DNA of 64,000 nucleotides. It comes from Drosophila miranda. Its lineage: Eukaryota; Arthropoda; Insecta; Diptera; Drosophilidae. Each line of letters begins with the position of its first letter. The first letter of the stretch is position 1. The notes beneath the pieces are model-generated. The model did not search any database and was not told where the DNA came from. It worked only from the letters and a program-made list of their open reading frames with translations. The stretch lies in assembly GCF_003369915.1 (NCBI RefSeq), contig NW_022881614.1, forward strand, positions 31,155,276 through 31,219,275, given 5' to 3'. Position numbers and translations under genes: made by a program. Shown here piece after piece: positions 23,434 through 35,362 of this stretch.

Positions 23434-25417
23434 GGTTAGGTTAGGTTAACCCGGACGGCCCTCAGCGGGGCCACGCGGGCCCCCTGGCCCTTAGTTATCC
23501 TGATAGGGGGTGTATGAACCATCGCGGGAGTGGCCAGCAGTTCCTGAGGCGTCCTTTTGGAGGCATCTTCCAATGATGCCAGCACTGGGGCGCCCAGGTA
23601 TCTCCTCCTTGCCCTTGAGAGAGCCGGACAGTAGCAGATGAGATGTTCCAGGGTTTCGATAGCCCCAGGTTCATCACATTTCCTACAACTGTCTCTGTTG
23701 GTGATGCCTAGCTTAGCTGCATGTGCAGCAGCCAGACAGTGACCTGTAAGTATTCCCACTAGCAATCTACAGTCCTTTCGTGGTAGGTGCAGTAGGTAGT
23801 GGCTAAGTTTCTCGTTGCGTTCCTTGCACATTATCTTCGAGGTTCTGCATGTGGTACTGTTCCACCTGCTATCAGTCTGTGTTCTAGACTGCTTCTCTAG
23901 ATCGCATTGCACCGTTCTAAGGGAGACAGGCACGTTCTCGGTCCTCCTATTCTCCAGCCCGACGCCTTCCTTAGCTAGTACGTCCGCCGCTTCGTTTCCT
24001 TCGATGCCCTGGTGGCTGGGAACCCAATAGATCCGCACTGTCTTTGTCGTGCTTAGGATGTCTAATGCCTCCCTGCTCGCCAAGACACTTCTGGAACTGA
24101 CCGCGGACTACTGCATGGATCTTATCGCCGCTTGGCTGTCGACGAATAGGTTGACCGCATCGTGTGCTCGTTCTGTCAGGAGAGCGACCTCCGCTGCTTT
24201 CCCGATGGCAAAAACTTCTGCCTGGAATATGCTGCATTGGTCCGGTAGCTTATACGACAGCCTTATCTCAGGGTCTGTACAGTATAGGCCCGCTCCTACT
24301 CCTCCGTCCATCTTGGAGCCGTCTGTGTATATATTGAGGTGCTCAGTTTGGTCCCTTCCAATTTTCCAGTCTTCAGGTCCCAAAGATGTGGTTGTTTTGA
24401 CGTCAAGGCAAGTTTGGGGGGTCATGTAATCAGTTGATCCGGTCATGTCCCTGCCAATTGAACTGTGCCCGTATCCTTGTATCGATAGGTTTCCTGATGC
24501 TATAAGGCGTTGTGCTGCCTTTCCCGCAATCAGGATAGCGTGAATGTCCAGGGGGTCGATTCCGAGTACAGTTTCGAGTGCTTTTGATGGGGTTGACCTC
24601 AGCGCCCCTGTCTTTTCCATAAGCTTATGGTATGTCTTCTTTTCAGTAGCCTGCCACCACCCTAAGGCTCCATACAGCAGAGTTGGTCGCACCACCGAGA
24701 TGTAGATCCAGTGCATTAGAGCAGGTGACAGGCCCCATGTGCTGCTGAGCATCTTCTTGGATGCATAAAGCGCAATGGTAGCCTTCTTCACCCTTTCCAC
24801 TACATTGGGCCTCCATGCCAGCTTGCTGTCAATTTTGGTAAATTTTCGGGGGGGTCCATATCGGTACCTTGTACCTCTTGGTAAAGAGGATGAGTTCCGT
24901 CTTGTCCGCGTTGATACTGAGTCCTACCTCTTCCGCCCACTCACGTATCTCCCTGAGTGTACGTTCCATTATGGAGCTGAGGGTCGATGGACATACACCC
25001 GTAATAAGTATGCTTATGTCGTCTGCATAAGCTGTTATTTTTGGGGCCTTCCTTTCAAATCTCTTAATGAGGTCGTCGACCACCAAATTCCACAGTAGTG
25101 GCGAAAGGACTCCACCTTGAGGTGTGCCTCTGTGTGCCCCCTTTACCATGGAAGCAGTGCCCCACTCCGGTTGCACCCGTCTACAACTTAGGAGGTTTTT
25201 GATCCAGACGTTGATTGCAGGGTGTATGTTATTCGCTTCTAGGCGACTTGTTATTGCGGTTGTTGCCACGTTGTTGAATGCTCCTGAGATGTCCACAAAT
25301 GCTCCCAAAGCATACTTTTTGTTGTGAAGGGCGCTCTCGATGGTGGCTACTAGCGAGTGTAGTGCCGTCTCCACTGATTTCCCCTTGGTGTAGGCGTGTT
25401 GGTTTGTTGACATCAGT
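23434..25417 (-). pseudogene. LOA/Bilbo-like LINE, 5'-truncated
   Basis: Read from 25417 down. It starts inside the reverse transcriptase (QHAYTKGKSVETALHSL), followed by FVDISGAFNN, GTPQGGVLSPLLWN and ITAYADDISIL. A frameshift falls near 24838. The RNase H domain has YTDGSKMDGG, the Glu in QAEVFAI, VDSQAAI and HQGIEGNEAAD, with one in-frame TAG near 24105 inside it. A cysteine-rich tail (CRKCDEPGAIETLEHLICYC) follows. The 3' end carries short TTAACC-like repeats at 23434-23452. The insert is bounded by a 12-bp direct repeat. Clade assignment rests on the RT sequence pattern plus RNase H; it is good but not certain. Confidence 0.8.
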
Positions 25418-25429
25418 CCGAATTCTATA
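25418..25429. repeat. Target-site duplication, right (LOA-like LINE)
   Basis: CCGAATTCTATA, the partner of 23422-23433. It marks the 5' truncation point of the LINE. Confidence 0.85.
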
Positions 25430-25938
25430 TGTTTAAACATAATTTATAAAGATCAATTCTCCTCCTGGCCGCTCCGCTCTTTCTCTTCTCTTCTTGGAGC
25501 TCTTTCCGATTGGTTTCTGTCTCATTCTTTTGCTTAATATAACGCTAATTTAATATTTATATTTTATATAATGCATCTTTTTACTTTGTATGGAATAACA
25601 CTTAATTATACATTCACATTATATAGTTTGATTTGATTTCAGTTGTAATCATAACGAAACAGAAGAATGTCTGTGCGGGCTGCTGTTTTCAAAAAATTCA
25701 AAATATTGAACATACTCAAAAAAGTCGAAAAAATAAAATGACTGACATAAATGCAATTTGTAATTGTCTGAAAGGGATTTCGCAATAGAGTAGTAGTTCC
25801 TTCTTTTCCTTCCTATGTCTTGTGTGTGTTTAAGTGTGTGCCTCGTGGTTCATTGGTTGCCTTTGTTGTACGTAGTATAGTATCAAACCACTAAATACTT
25901 GCCCGTATAAATGTTGTCGTTTAAATATTTATTTATAT
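25430..25938. other. AT-rich non-coding DNA, possible displaced ckn 3' flank
   Basis: No gene seen. On the minus strand an AATAAATA poly(A)-type signal lies at about 25928-25935, immediately beside the 5' LTR of the Gypsy element. If that element inserted into the ckn 3' UTR, this could be the rest of that UTR. I could not confirm this with a target-site duplication. Confidence 0.35.
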
Positions 25939-26751
25939 TGTGAGGACCCATACTGGGAGCCTCACATAGTAACGAGAGTTAATTGATTAAAAAGACAACC
26001 TGAAAATATAAGACATCGCAATGTAGCGAGATTTGTATCAGTAAAAATCATCTTCTATGTTAGTAAATAAGCTAGTTAATTTTTGCATAGCCGAAATCCC
26101 GACAAACGGCCAGCTCACACAGAATAGCCGCAAAGAGAACAGCGAACAGAGAGAGCCACGCTCAGCCGGCAACAGAGCAGATCTCTTTCGAGAAAGTCCC
26201 GTTGGCCCGAAAACGAGCGCCAGGCGTGGTGAGAGCGTCGAGCGACCGTGGCGAGAGCGGGAGTCGATTTTCGGAAGCGAGCAAGACGGAACGCCGCGGA
26301 GTGACTAGAAAAGCAAGAAAAAGTGTTGAACGGCCGGGCGCCCAAGAAGTGGAGAAGAATGGACGAGCTGCAGGAGCACAGACGCCGGATCCGCGGGTGA
26401 GCTGGCCGATGGCCCAGGTAGTAGTAGAAGTAGCAGGGAGTGCGAGGGAAACCATGCCAATAAAACTTCGATCATATGACTAAGAATTCTACTGCTTCCA
26501 TTTGCTTTCCCCGGTCGGACCACCGGCTGCAGTCATCTCTCCCCCTTCCCCTTCCGTTTTCCTGGCTGTTTTCGGTCCCTACGCTCCCGCTCTGACTCTG
26601 GCAACAGGGTTTTACCCTGCTGGAGTGAGAAGTGGTACGCGTTTCGGCGGGTGCGCCCTCCTTCCTATTTTCTAGCCATGCTTGGTCCCTACGCTCCCGC
26701 CCTGACTCTGGCAACAGGGTTTTACCCTGAAGTGTAAGAAGCGGTATGCGT
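25939..26751 (+). repeat. Gypsy-type 5' LTR (3' end lost)
   Basis: Matches the 3' LTR for about 720 bp. It then holds an extra repeat of a block with GGCAACAGGGTTTTACCCTG, so the number of this internal repeat differs between the LTRs. At 26751 it is cut by ISY sequence. A CAATAAAAC poly(A) signal is near 26460. Confidence 0.85.
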
Positions 26752-26752
26752 A

Positions 26753-27436
26753 TGAGATTTGTGTATGCCCCAGATTTTCGTCCTTTGCGTGGGCGGAAGG
26801 GGGTGTGGCGAAATTTGGACACGAAACGGTCAAGGTCCGATATCACAGGAGTGTGGATACCAAATTTGGTTGCTCTGGCTCTTATAGGTTCTGAGATCCT
26901 TGAACTCATATTTTGCAATTGACAAAACCGACCATGAAACCTGTGTGTTAGAGAGAGACAGAGCGAGAAAGGATGAAATTGTTTTCTTGATTCTGGCTAT
27001 AATCATTATACGATCTGGTTCAGATTTTGTACTGTAGAAGATATGGTCATCCTCACCGATTCTGCGTTTTTGGTTTTATCGTATCTTTAAAAATGTGGAT
27101 GCCACAGATTTTCGTCCTTTGTGGGGGCGGAAGTGGGCGGGGCGAAGTTTTGAAATATTTTTGTAGCAGTGACATATCACAGAAGTCTGGATCCAAAACA
27201 TCGTTGCTCTAGCTCTTATAGTCTTTGAGCACTAGGCGCTGAAGGGGACGGACGGACGGACGGACGGACGGACAGACGGACAGACAGACAGGGCTCAATC
27301 GACTCGGCTATTGATGCTGATCAAGAATATATATACTTTATGGGGTCGGAAACGATTCCTTCTGGACGTTACACACATCCACTTTTACCACAAATCTAAT
27401 ATACCCCAATACTCATTTTGAGTATCGGGTATAAAA
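26753..27436 (-). mobile_element. ISY/DINE-1-like Helitron fragment (copy C)
   Basis: The 5' part of the element: it ends on the right with TATCGGGTATAAAAA and includes the (GGAC)n/(GTCY)n microsatellite at about 27248-27290, the hallmark of mini-me/DINE-1. The 3' half is missing, along with the end of the LTR, which points to a deletion across the LTR-ISY junction. A GA-rich stretch is at about 26950-26970. Confidence 0.75.
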
Positions 27437-28337
27437 ATCCAAGTGAAGCACCAGCGACGAAGCAGCACGCAAAGCAGAACGAAAATTCCGTGGTCCCCGT
27501 TATACTCGGGCAAAACCATGCGGGATCATAGCGCCCGGTACAGTGGGGAAAGAGCCAAGGGCAGCCAGCCCTCCGTTACATTTCAGTGGGGAGAGAGGGG
27601 GTGAAGACCGGAGAACAGTTCTGGGCGTCGGCGGCGGGGATGTGCCGAACGACCCACGAGTATAATACATGCAATTATCCATTCCTCATACTACCCGCAC
27701 CCCCCGATCTTCGACTATTTACCTAACCATTCGCCCGCGGCTCTCTCGCGTGGTAGTAGTAGTAGCAGTAGTCCTCAGCCTTCGATCAGTATACAACGCG
27801 CGAAAAACCAGTAGTCCTTAGCCTTCGGTCAACATACAACGTGTGAAACCCAGTAGTCCTCAGCCTTCGATCAGTATACAACGCGCGAAAAGACAGTAGT
27901 CCTCAGCCTTCGGCCAATATACAACGTGTGAAACAGAGTGATCCCCTGCCTTCGATCGGAACACAACGGGCAATACAGCGGTCAGCATACAACGTGCGAA
28001 AGACAGCGATCCCGCGTCTTCTGTCCAACTCGCGCTCCCTCCGTAGCTGAACACGAACCAACGGATTCTCATCGTAACGATCCTGCAGAAACCAACGACT
28101 AAAGTACCCCTGAACAAGCGCGTGTTAATTGGGTTGCCAGCCCCGTCTCCAGGTCCCCGACCAGGACGGCCCACCGGTAATTCACCACCGAATAGTCTCG
28201 CACGCGTCCTCGCCGTTTAAGGATTCAGAGCCCCGTCTTTCGCCGCATCATTAGCTACGTTTTTCGATTCTTCGGGCGACGCCCCAGACATTCGATCGTG
28301 GACCACGTGCAGCAGCAGTGACCCGGACCAACTCAGC
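27437..28337 (+). other. Gypsy-type untranslated leader
   Basis: Sequence between the ISY fragment and the gag ATG, with no open frame of note. It contains a tandem repeat at 27767-27978. The primer-binding site is not recognisable, and may have been lost with the LTR end. Confidence 0.6.
27767..27978 (+). repeat. 42-43-bp tandem repeats in retroelement leader
   Basis: Five units start at 27767, 27810, 27852, 27895 and 27937, each with AGTAGTCCTCAGCCTTCG or a close variant and a following ATACAACG; a partial sixth follows. Units alternate between two subtypes (ACAACGCGCGAAA and ACAACGTGTGAAA), suggesting that an 85-bp dimer was duplicated. Confidence 0.85.
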
Positions 28338-29658
28338 ATGGGAGTCAAGTGGATTTCGGTTAGTCGCAAAAACGAGTTGGAGACGATTACCGCGGAGATT
28401 GGGTTAGACAGTGCTGGAACTGTCGAAGAGTTGAGACGTCGACTCGCGACCTTCGCAAACTCGGCCGATTTACCAAGTACGGTGCGCTCTCGGTTGGAGG
28501 GACTGGAGGCCCAGTACGGAGTCGCCGTGACTCCAGAGGTTAAACCACTTTCTCCCCGCCCTTCTACACTCGCGCCTCTTAGCCTACAACCCCATCCCCC
28601 GGCTGCGTATGATGTGGTACCCACCAGTAGCCGTAGTATCGTGGCGTCGGGATCCGCTGTGCCGGTAGAGAGCCTGCTCCACGGCATCGACGTCGGTGCC
28701 GCGCAGAGAAACCTGCACGGTAGCAAGGACCCATCAACGAAGGGGCCCACCTGGAACGAGGAGCATTTTAACGCTGCGATCACCGAGAAAATGGTCCGCT
28801 GGGGAATCGTGTTTGATGGGTCCGGCGATCCGTTAAGTTTCCTTGAGCACGTGCAAGAGAGGGCAGCCACTTATAGGATAGATCTACGACACTTATCACA
28901 AGGAATCCTCGTGTTGTTGACCGCTCGGGCCGAGAGTTGGTTTCGAACGAGCCGCCTCAGTGGAGAACCATGGGAGACCTTCCGCAAAGAGTTTTCAGAG
29001 TTTTTTTTTGCCTCCTCGGTACTTTCAACGGCTAGAGGACGAGATCCGAACCCATTTTCAACGACCAAAAGAAGCGTTTAAAACGCGCGCGGGATACACC
29101 GAGGCTCAGGAATTGGAAAGGATATACGATAACATGCTCCCGGAATACCAGTTGTTTACGAGGCGAAAAGATTTTGATTCTCTCACCGAACTAACGCAAC
29201 TGGTTGTGAACTTCGAGGTGACGCGTAACAAGGGCCCGTCGGAACTCACGGGCTACGCGAACCAAGCACGAGACACCCATCCCCGGGAAACTTCAGGGCC
29301 AACGGCCGGCCAACGAGGACCAAGGAATCACGCGGCTGCGAGGACACAGGATCTCCGGCTCGATAGAACCCAGGTGAGGGATTGGTCGACGGACTCGCAG
29401 CAGCCGGATGCCAGGAATGGAACCATCATCCAAGACGCCGACACCATAATCGACGTGCACCATGCTTGTAGGAACTGCGGCGGGTCCGGACACTTCTCCA
29501 GGGAGTGTGAATGGCCCCAAGTCTTATACTGCTGGGACTGTGGCCGTCGCGGGCTACGCACCATCGAATGCTGTCGCAGGAATTCGTCGGAAAACGGACA
29601 GGCGCTTCACTCGGCAGGGGACCGGGCGAAGACCGCCACTCCCACCCCGAGGCAGTAA
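28338..29658 (+). pseudogene. Gypsy-type gag
   Basis: Starts at the ATG at 28338 (MGVKWISVSRKNELE), with a proline-rich middle and a capsid-like region (WGIVFDGSGDPLSFLEHVQ). A run of nine T at 29001-29009 carries an extra base: the protein continues in the next frame with LERIYDNMLPEYQ. A zinc knuckle CRNCGGSGHFSREC lies near 29467, followed by CWDCGRRGLRTIEC, which lacks the usual histidine. The stop is at 29656. The protease frame is already open before this stop and lies one base back, consistent with -1 frameshifting between gag and pol. Confidence 0.8.
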
Positions 29659-32600
29659 AGGGAACCCTGCGGCTGGAAAGAGGACGAATTCGCGCGCAAG
29701 TAACCATGGAAGGAGAGGACCTGCTCGCTACTCTGGACACAGGCGCCACACGGAGCTTCGTTAGCGAACGCAAAGCTCTGGAGCTGGACGGACAGAGTAT
29801 AGCGATGGTACGAACGACGATCAGATTGGCGGATGGGTCCCTCCGGGAATTGACTCAGGCGCTGATGGCAGACATACGATTAGGAGATCAACAAGTAAAG
29901 ATGCCGGTGCTGGTAATGAAAGACGTGCTGGATGACGTCCTCCTCGGCATGGATTTTCTATGCGGAATAGACGCGACCCTGCAGTGTGGAGGAGTCCCCT
30001 TGCGCCTGAAATTTAAACACAGCCATGATACCAGGACTCAAGACATAGGATCCACATCCAGCCTGGATCAACCTACGAATCTCAGCCGAGACCCGATCAC
30101 CCAGCATCGGGACCCGACGAGGAACGACGAGGAGTGCGTGGCCGATCCCCTGGGATCCATGATGGTGAGGTGGGAAAAACTTGCGAGGGACGACGTACCA
30201 AACGAGACGTTCGTGGCTGTCCCTTCAAGGGATTCTAGGAATTCGGACGAGGTTTCGACCCCGGCAGGATACCAACCAGGATGGACATCGGCGCTCCCCG
30301 GCCTCGACCCCAGAGGGATCCCAATTGTCCGACGTTTTGACCCCTGTATCCGGGCCCAAAGACGACGAACCCCTGGAACCCTGGATCGCCGAATGGTTGC
30401 AACAAGAACTGAAACAATTCGACGGCCTCAGCGGAGTGTCCCCCATTGCAGAACACACCATCGTGATGCGCGATAACAAGCCTATAAAACAACGTTATTA
30501 TCCAAAAAACCCCGCTATGCAAGCCGTCATTAATAAACAGGTCGACGAGCTGCTTAAGGAAGGGAAAATTAAACCTTCGAAGAGTCCACAAGAGTGCATA
30601 GACTTCCGACAGTTGAACGCGCGATCAATCCCCGACGCGTACCCCCTCCCCAGGATTCAACATATATTGGAAAAGCTGAGAGATGCCAGGTACATATCGA
30701 CCCTGGATCTGAAGAGCGGCTACTGGTAAATTCCGCTTGCCCCAGCCAGCCGCGAGTGCACGGCGTTCACCGTGCCGGGCCGCGGATTGTTTCACTGGAA
30801 AGTGATGCCTTTTGGCCTTCACTCCGCCGGCGCGACCTTCCAGCGAGCACTGGATAGCGTGATTGGCCCTGACATGGAACCACACGCATGCGCCTATCTT
30901 GACGATATTATCGTTATCGGGCACACAGTGGAGGCCCACATGCGGCATCTCGGGACAGTTCTACAGCGGCTGCGCAAGGCTAATCTTCGACTCAGCCAGG
31001 ACAAATGCAGCTTCTTCAAACGCAGACTGAAATATTTAGGGCACGTCATCAGCGGGAACGGCATACACACGGATCCTGACAAGATCGCCGCAGTGCGCAA
31101 CCTGAAACCCCCTGCAGGTGTCAAGGAACTTCGCCGGTGCATCGGTATGGCCTCCTGGTACCGGCGATTTGTACCCAACTTTTCCGAAATAGTAGAACCC
31201 ATGACTGCGTTGTTAAGGAAAGATTGGCAATGGGAATGGTCGGAAGAACAGGAAAAAGCCTTCGAGAAGTTGAAGATCAGGTTAACTGAAGTGCCGGTTC
31301 TGGCCTGCCCTGATTTTCATGAAAAATTCTCATTGCAAACCGACGCTAGCGAACAAGGATTAGGAGCCGTTCTTACGCAAAAGATAAGGGACGAGGAACG
31401 AGTAATAGCTTACGCGAGTCGACGCTTGTCCAAAGCCGAGGAGAACTACTCCGTTACTGAGAAGGAATGCTTGGCAATAGTGTGGGCAATCCGTAAGCTG
31501 CGCTGTTACTTGGAAGGATACCGATTCGACGTGATCACGGACCATCTCGCCCTGAAATGGATCAACTCGATCGACAGCCCCACTGGACGGATAGCACGTT
31601 GGGCTTTAGAGCTGCAGCAGTATCAATTCGATATCCACTATCGCCGAGGGAAGCAAAACGTGGTAGCAGATGCACTTTCCCGCCAACCATTGGAGTTACT
31701 ACATCAAGCTCTGGAAGAAGAGTCACAGTGCAAGTGCATCAGGAAAATGTTGGCGAGAATCAGGCAGCAGCCGGGCAAATACGAAAACTATCGAAGCGAG
31801 AGTGGACAACTGTATCGGCGACTGCACACCGTGCCCGAAGAGGAAGACTCCACCCCATGGAAACTCTGCGTTGCTGCAGACCATAGACGACGCGTACTAA
31901 AAGAATGCCATGACCACCCGACGGCCGGACATCTGGGAATCCGAAAAACAAGCACACGAGTCGCCCAAAAGTACTACTGGCCAGGCCTGTTCCGCCGTGT
32001 GCCAAAAATAAGAGGTGAGCCAGTTCAAACCGGCGGGGAAAATGTTCACCAGACAAGTTGACGAACCCTTCAGCGTGCTATGCGCAGACTTTGTTGGGCC
32101 GTTGCTTCGCTCCAAACATGAAAACACCGTCCTCCTTGTCTTCTTCGACGCATTTAGTAAGTGGGTCGAACTGGTGCCTCTACGCAAGGCAACTACGCCC
32201 CACCTGGAAAGATCGTTCCGAATCCTTCCGAATCCTCAGCCGCTTTGGTACCCCTCGTACCTTCGTTTGCGACAATGGGGCACAGTTTACCAGCCGATCG
32301 TTCAAAGGGTTCTGCAAAAGACTAGGGATGGAACTTCAGCACACTGCCCCGTACACTCCCCAACAAAATCCAACGGAACGCGCGAACAGAACAATTAAAA
32401 CGATGCTGGCGCAATACATCGACGAAAAACAGAACACTTGGGATGAACTCTTGCCAGAAATCACGCTCGCGATTAACTCTAGCGTGTCCGATTCAACGCG
32501 ATTCAGCCCCGCGTTTTTGATCCAAGGTCGCGAGCCAAGACTGCCAGGCGCCTTGTATGATGAGGTTACGCCAGGAACGGGAACCAGCATCACCGACCCG

Positions 32601-33008
32601 GAGACCAGAGCCCGACAGATGAGAGAGGTGTTCGAAATCGTAAAAACAAACTGCGACAAAGCCGACAAAGCATCAGAGGAGCAAAAACGACATTACAACC
32701 TCCGCCGTAGGGAATGGAAGCCGGCTATCGGATCCCAAGTGATGCTACGTCGCCACACTCTGTCCAAAGCATCCGAAGGCTTCGCCTCCAAGTTGGCCTC
32801 GAAATTCGAGGGACCATACCGGGTGACCAAGTTTCTCTCTCCGAATCTCGTCCGATTACAGATTCTAAACGGACGTAAGCAGCGGTCAGCCAGTTTGAAA
32901 GACCTGAAGGCATTCTACCCGACCATCGACAAGGATGACGAAAAGACCGACCAGAGCAGGACGGACAGTGCAGGCGACCCGGACCGAACCAATATACAAC
33001 AATCTTGA
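29659..33008 (+). pseudogene. Gypsy-type pol: protease, RT, RNase H, integrase
   Basis: Protease has LDTGATRSFVS (near 29735). The frame shifts near 30310. RT has YYPKNPAMQAVINKQVDEL, but between KPSKSP and ECIDFRQLN about 15-20 residues are missing in frame. A TAA at 30727 interrupts LDLKSGYW-IPL. Downstream RT (YLDDIIVIG) and RNase H (LQTDASEQGLGAVL) are open to 32061. The integrase zinc finger loses its CxxC at about 32010 with a frameshift. A 10-bp direct duplication (TTCCGAATCC at 32216 and 32226) shifts the frame again. The core residues CADFVGPL, CDNGAQFTS and NPTERANRTIK remain. It ends at 33008. Confidence 0.85.
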
Positions 33009-33080
33009 TTACAACGCGGATCTACTCAAATCGCCACAACGATGCTGACCCCCCGGATACACAGAGACGAAACCAATCAG

Positions 33081-33330
33081 GAACCCGGATATCTTGCGAG
33101 AAACGACGCACCGAACGAGGCGTGCGTGGCTGCTCCTCCTGGACACATCCGCTTCAGGAACCCGGATATCTTGCGAGGAACGACGCACCGAACGAGGCGT
33201 GCGTGGCTGCTCCTCCTGGACACATCCGCTTCAGGAACCCGGATATCTTGCAAGGAACGACGCACCGAACGAGGCGTGCGTGGCTGCTCCTCCTGGACAC
33301 ATCCGCTTCAGGGTGGTCAGGATATCCTAC
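33081..33330 (+). repeat. 77-bp tandem repeats downstream of integrase
   Basis: Three near-identical units start at 33081, 33158 and 33235, with a degenerate fourth at 33312. Each begins GAACCCGGATATCTTGC and ends CACATCCGCTTCAG. Confidence 0.9.
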
Positions 33331-33470
33331 GAAGAAGCGGGCGTGGCTGTTCCTTCAAGGGCAAACCGCAACCGTGATTATCCCGAAGGGACCAACCAAG
33401 GCCGACATTTTGGAGATTCACATTAAGTCTATAACCACTCCGCCGCACTCGTAGGGTATCAAAGTATTTC

Positions 33471-34499
33471 TTGCCTGTAGTCAACAAGTCTATTCCTATT
33501 CACAGCCCATCGAATGCTAGAGACCCCCACCGACGGAGAACCACGACAAAAGCCAAGTCCGAGCCCCCAGTAGATTGGGAGATCATCGAGGAACTGATTC
33601 TTCGCCCCACTCCGCGAGAATGCCAAGTCCACCCAGAGGTCCTCAGCTGGGAAAATCTATGCGGCGACGTCGTAAGCTGGCCACGCATGGACCGCCAACG
33701 CCCGGGACCCAAGCCCTGGCAACGTCGTCAAAGCCACGTTCACCCACGCTCAGGGCACCAGCCAAGTCAAACCCGACCAGGTCGTCGAAGAGCACGCGCA
33801 GGGCCCTGGACACGCCACCGTAGGAGAAGCAGCCGACTTCACCGCTCCGGGTCCGAGCCCCGACGAGGGGGCAGAGGCCATCACTATTCCTGACGGGCTG
33901 CCAGGTGCCACCGCACGCGGATACCACCAGCAATTCGAGCCGACGGAGTTCGAAAAAGAGGTGCTCCGCTGGGAAGAGCCACCGCTTCCGGCACTCTTCG
34001 AGGCCCTTGATATGCCCAACCTTCTCGAACGGATAGACGGGTTAGACATCGCCCCGAAGATGCAGGACTACCGGCCGTCAGCGACTTTGACGCCATCTCG
34101 CGTCCCGAAGACATCGCCCCCGAAGATGCAGGACCACCGGCCGTCGGCGACGTTGACGCCATTCTGCGTCCCGAAGACATCGCCACCGAAGACACAGAGC
34201 TACCAGACGACAGCGATCTGGATGCCATCCTACATCCCGAAGGCGGCATACCAGAAACGTCGACCCCCACCCCAGCTGTTCGTTGTGTGACTGGAGAGGC
34301 GGATTGGAGAGTACGTACGCCCGACGGCCGGCTGCCAGACACCCTGAAGGCCCGGCTCCTGGCACAACTCGTCAACCCGCGGCGTAAAGATGTCCGATTC
34401 TTGGCAGAGGGGGACAACACCTTCTTCCAGGTCCACATCAGCAAGACGAGCAAAGTAACCATTCGCTCACGGGCCCCCCGAAGCAAGGAGAGGGTGTGA
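33471..34499 (+). pseudogene. Third ORF of Gypsy-type element, unknown product
   Basis: A frameshifted reading frame between integrase and the 3' LTR. Visible pieces are a basic/proline-rich start (VDWEIIEELILRPTPRECQV near 33572) and, in another frame, EVLRWEEPPLPALFEALDMP (33958 on). Then come three 66-bp acidic repeats and a tail (RRKDVRFLAEGDNTFFQVHI) ending at a TGA at 34499, which overlaps the 3' LTR start. The first 66-bp unit is one base short, which breaks the frame. I see no signal peptide, transmembrane segment or fusion motif, so I do not call it env. I do not recognise the product. Confidence 0.5.
34045..34241 (+). repeat. 66-bp in-frame repeats, acidic
   Basis: Units at 34045-34109 (65 bp), 34110-34175 and 34176-34241, diverging along the array. 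In the frame of the final TGA they encode an acidic motif containing RPEDIA(P/T)ED. Confidence 0.85.
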
Positions 34500-35362
34500 G
34501 GACCCATACTGGGAGCCTCACATAGTAACGAGAGTTAATTGATTAAAAAGACAAGCTGAAAATATAAGACATCGCAATGTAGCGAGATTTGTATCAGTAA
34601 AAATCATCTTCTATGTTAGTAAATAAGCTAGTTAATTTTTGCATAGCCGAAATCCCGCCAAACGGCCAGCTCACACAGAATAGCCGCAAAGAGAACAGCG
34701 AAGAGAGAGAGCCACGCTCAGCCGGCAACAGAGCAGATCTCTTTCGAGAAAGTCCCGTTGGCCCGAAAACGAGCGCCAGGCGTGGTGAGAGCGTCGAGCG
34801 ACCGTGGCGAGAGCGAGAGTCGATTTTCGGAAGCGAGCAAAGACGGAACGCCGCGGAGTGACTAGAAAAGCAAGAAAAAGTGTTGAACGGCCGGGCGCCC
34901 AAGAATTGGAGATGAATGGACGAGCTGCAGGAGCACAGACGCCGGATCCGCGGGTGAGCTGGCCGATGGCCCAGGTAGTAGTAGAAGTAGCAGGGAGTGC
35001 GAGAGAAACCATGCCAATAAAACTTCGATCATATGACTAAGAATTCTACTGCTTCCATTTGATTTCCCCGGTCGGACCACCGGCTGCAGTCATCTCTCCC
35101 CCTTCCCCTTCCGTTTTCCTGGCTGTTTTCGGTCCCTACGCTCCCGCTCTGACTCTGGCAACAGGGTTTTACCCTGCTGGAGTGAGAAGTGGTACGCGTT
35201 TCGGCGGGTGCGCCCTGGCAACAGGGTTTTACCCTGCTGGAGTGAGAAGCGGTATGCGTTCTCTCCCTTTCCTCCTCCTCACCGGAACCGCGGCTCACCT
35301 CGACCTTGGCAAGCGTCCCTGGTGAGTTTCGCACCGCCCGGCTCATCGCCCGCTTTTCATAC
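34495..35362 (+). repeat. Gypsy-type 3' LTR (right end approximate)
   Basis: Begins TGTGAGGACCC and matches the 5' LTR for about 720 bp with few differences. It overlaps the TGA of the preceding frame. The end is placed before the A-run at 35371 region on weak grounds. Confidence 0.75.

Larger units (their letters stand above)
25939..35362 (+). mobile_element. Ty3/Gypsy-type LTR retrotransposon, decayed
   Basis: An element of about 9.4 kb with long LTRs beginning TGTGAGGACCCATACTGGG (25939 and 34495), a purine tract AAGGAGAGGG before the 3' LTR, and gag, protease, RT, RNase H and integrase in Gypsy order. A further decayed reading frame lies between integrase and the 3' LTR. An ISY fragment sits at the 5' LTR/leader junction. 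Many lesions are visible (listed under the genes), so it is not autonomous. The right limit is approximate, since the 5' LTR is cut before its end and I found no clear target duplication. Resemblance to Osvaldo/Ulysses-type elements is a tentative impression only. Confidence 0.85.

Noticed and set aside
27767-27978. CRISPR-like array
   Set aside because: Units are contiguous with no unique spacers, and lie in a eukaryotic retroelement leader.
33042-33377. 111-codon frame over the 77-bp repeats as a gene
   Set aside because: It reads the same DNA in three frames; no homology expected.
33471-34499. Envelope gene of the Gypsy-type element
   Set aside because: No signal peptide, transmembrane segment or fusion-type motif seen.
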